From NCBI GenBank assembly GCA_002329675.1, contig DCUA01000233.1, forward strand, positions 14,741 to 20,298: a DNA stretch of 5,558 bases, given 5' to 3'. The stretch comes from Firmicutes bacterium UBA1426 (GTDB taxonomy: Bacteria; Bacillota; Clostridia; Peptostreptococcales; Anaerovoracaceae). The notes under the pieces are model-generated. The model saw only the letters and a program-made list of their open reading frames with translations. It made no database searches and was not told where the DNA came from. Both the position numbers and the translations under genes were made by a program. Positions 5,153-5,558 of this stretch are shown here, one piece after another (the stretch's first letter is position 1; each line of letters begins with the position of its first letter).

Positions 5153-5539
5153 CTAAAGGATGATATCCACATCATCGTCATCTCGTTCCCCTTCAGGAAC
5201 GATTTTTAATATGATTCCATTTGGCAGGCAAGCTGCATATTCACCCACTCTGTGGATTTTCCCTGTTTTGACACAGACCTTGTCGGGACAGTCAGATGCG
5301 ATAAACGCGATGTTACCGTCTGCGTCTGCGTGAAAAATCACATTGGGGTTTTGTGTAATTGAGAAGGTTCTTTCCTCATCGCTTTTAAGCGATATTGTCT
5401 CAACCAACTGGGAGTAGTAATAGATTTCTGCTTTTACGGATTTGTCTTTTGAAAACGAATCGTATAACACCCAGGAAGCCAGGCTCACCAGGAGGATCGC
5501 AGCAATTATTACAACATCCGATCTTTTGAAAAATCTCAT
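5153..5539 (-). CDS. eetA: NusG domain II-containing membrane protein (EetA-like)
   Basis: This 128-residue protein has one N-terminal membrane anchor (about 9-27) after the basic start MRFFKR, then an exported NusG domain II. The domain's hallmark is visible: SDCPDKVCVKTGKI at 82-95 and AACLPNGIILKI at 102-113, placing cysteines at 84, 89 and 104. The tail is strongly acidic (ERDDDDVDII). In Listeria the corresponding eetA lies in the EET locus with eetB, and its exact biochemical role is not established. The ATG at 5539 has only a weak GAGG 11 bases upstream. A TGA overlaps this ATG in another frame as ATGA, so an upstream gene may end here and couple translation, but only about 20 bases of it are in the window. 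NusG domain II is also found outside EET loci, so the symbol rests on the neighbours. Confidence 0.85.
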   Translation of the reverse strand: MRFFKRSDVVIIAAILLVSLASWVLYDSFSKDKSVKAEIYYYSQLVETISLKSDEERTFSITQNPNVIFHADADGNIAFIASDCPDKVCVKTGKIHRVGEYAACLPNGIILKIVPEGERDDDDVDIIL

Positions 5540-5558
5540 CGTTCTCGTCGCCTCATGT

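Noticed and set aside
5536..5558. A partial upstream gene ending ...RRRER with its TGA overlapping the eetA ATG
   Set aside because: Only six codons are visible, and another frame also has a TGA nearby, so neither its existence nor its identity can be supported from this window.

Overview
The window looks like chromosome from an anaerobic, probably spore-forming, low-to-mid GC Clostridia-type Firmicute. The evidence is a YlmC/YmxH-family sporulation protein next to nrdR, strong GGAGG-type ribosome binding sites, two TTG starts, and a flavin-based extracellular electron transfer (EET) gene set of the kind known from Gram-positive bacteria. The species cannot be named from this sequence.

The left part (24-1487) is a leftward housekeeping cluster, read ylmC -> nrdR -> cmk: a PRC-barrel protein, the ribonucleotide reductase repressor NrdR, and cytidylate kinase. 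nrdR and cmk abut with no gap. The first ~24 bases, just past the cmk stop, resemble one end of a dispersed palindromic repeat. A 186-base divergent intergenic region (1488-1673) separates ylmC from a rightward wrbA-like flavodoxin/quinone reductase gene (1674-2285).

wrbA converges with the second leftward cluster. A very long hairpin with T-tracts on both strands (2318-2374) forms a bidirectional terminator between them.

The right part (2389-5539) is a four-gene leftward cluster, read eetA-like (NusG domain II membrane protein) -> eetB-like (Gx transporter, ECF S-component-like) -> pplA-like lipoprotein (two tandem FMN-binding-type domains) -> apbE/fmnB-like FMN transferase lipoprotein. By analogy with the Listeria EET locus, EetB would help place FAD outside the membrane, the ApbE/FmnB lipoprotein would attach FMN covalently to the two domains of the PplA-like lipoprotein, and the flavinylated lipoprotein would carry electrons out of the cell to an acceptor. 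EetA is an accessory membrane protein of unclear role. The quinone-reducing dehydrogenase (Ndh2), the demethylmenaquinone genes and the ECF partner FmnA are not in the window. A hairpin and a TTG start between pplA and apbE suggest that the modifying enzyme is made at a lower level than its substrate.

I saw no tRNA, rRNA, CRISPR array, insertion sequence or phage gene. No stretch longer than 190 bases lacks a gene.
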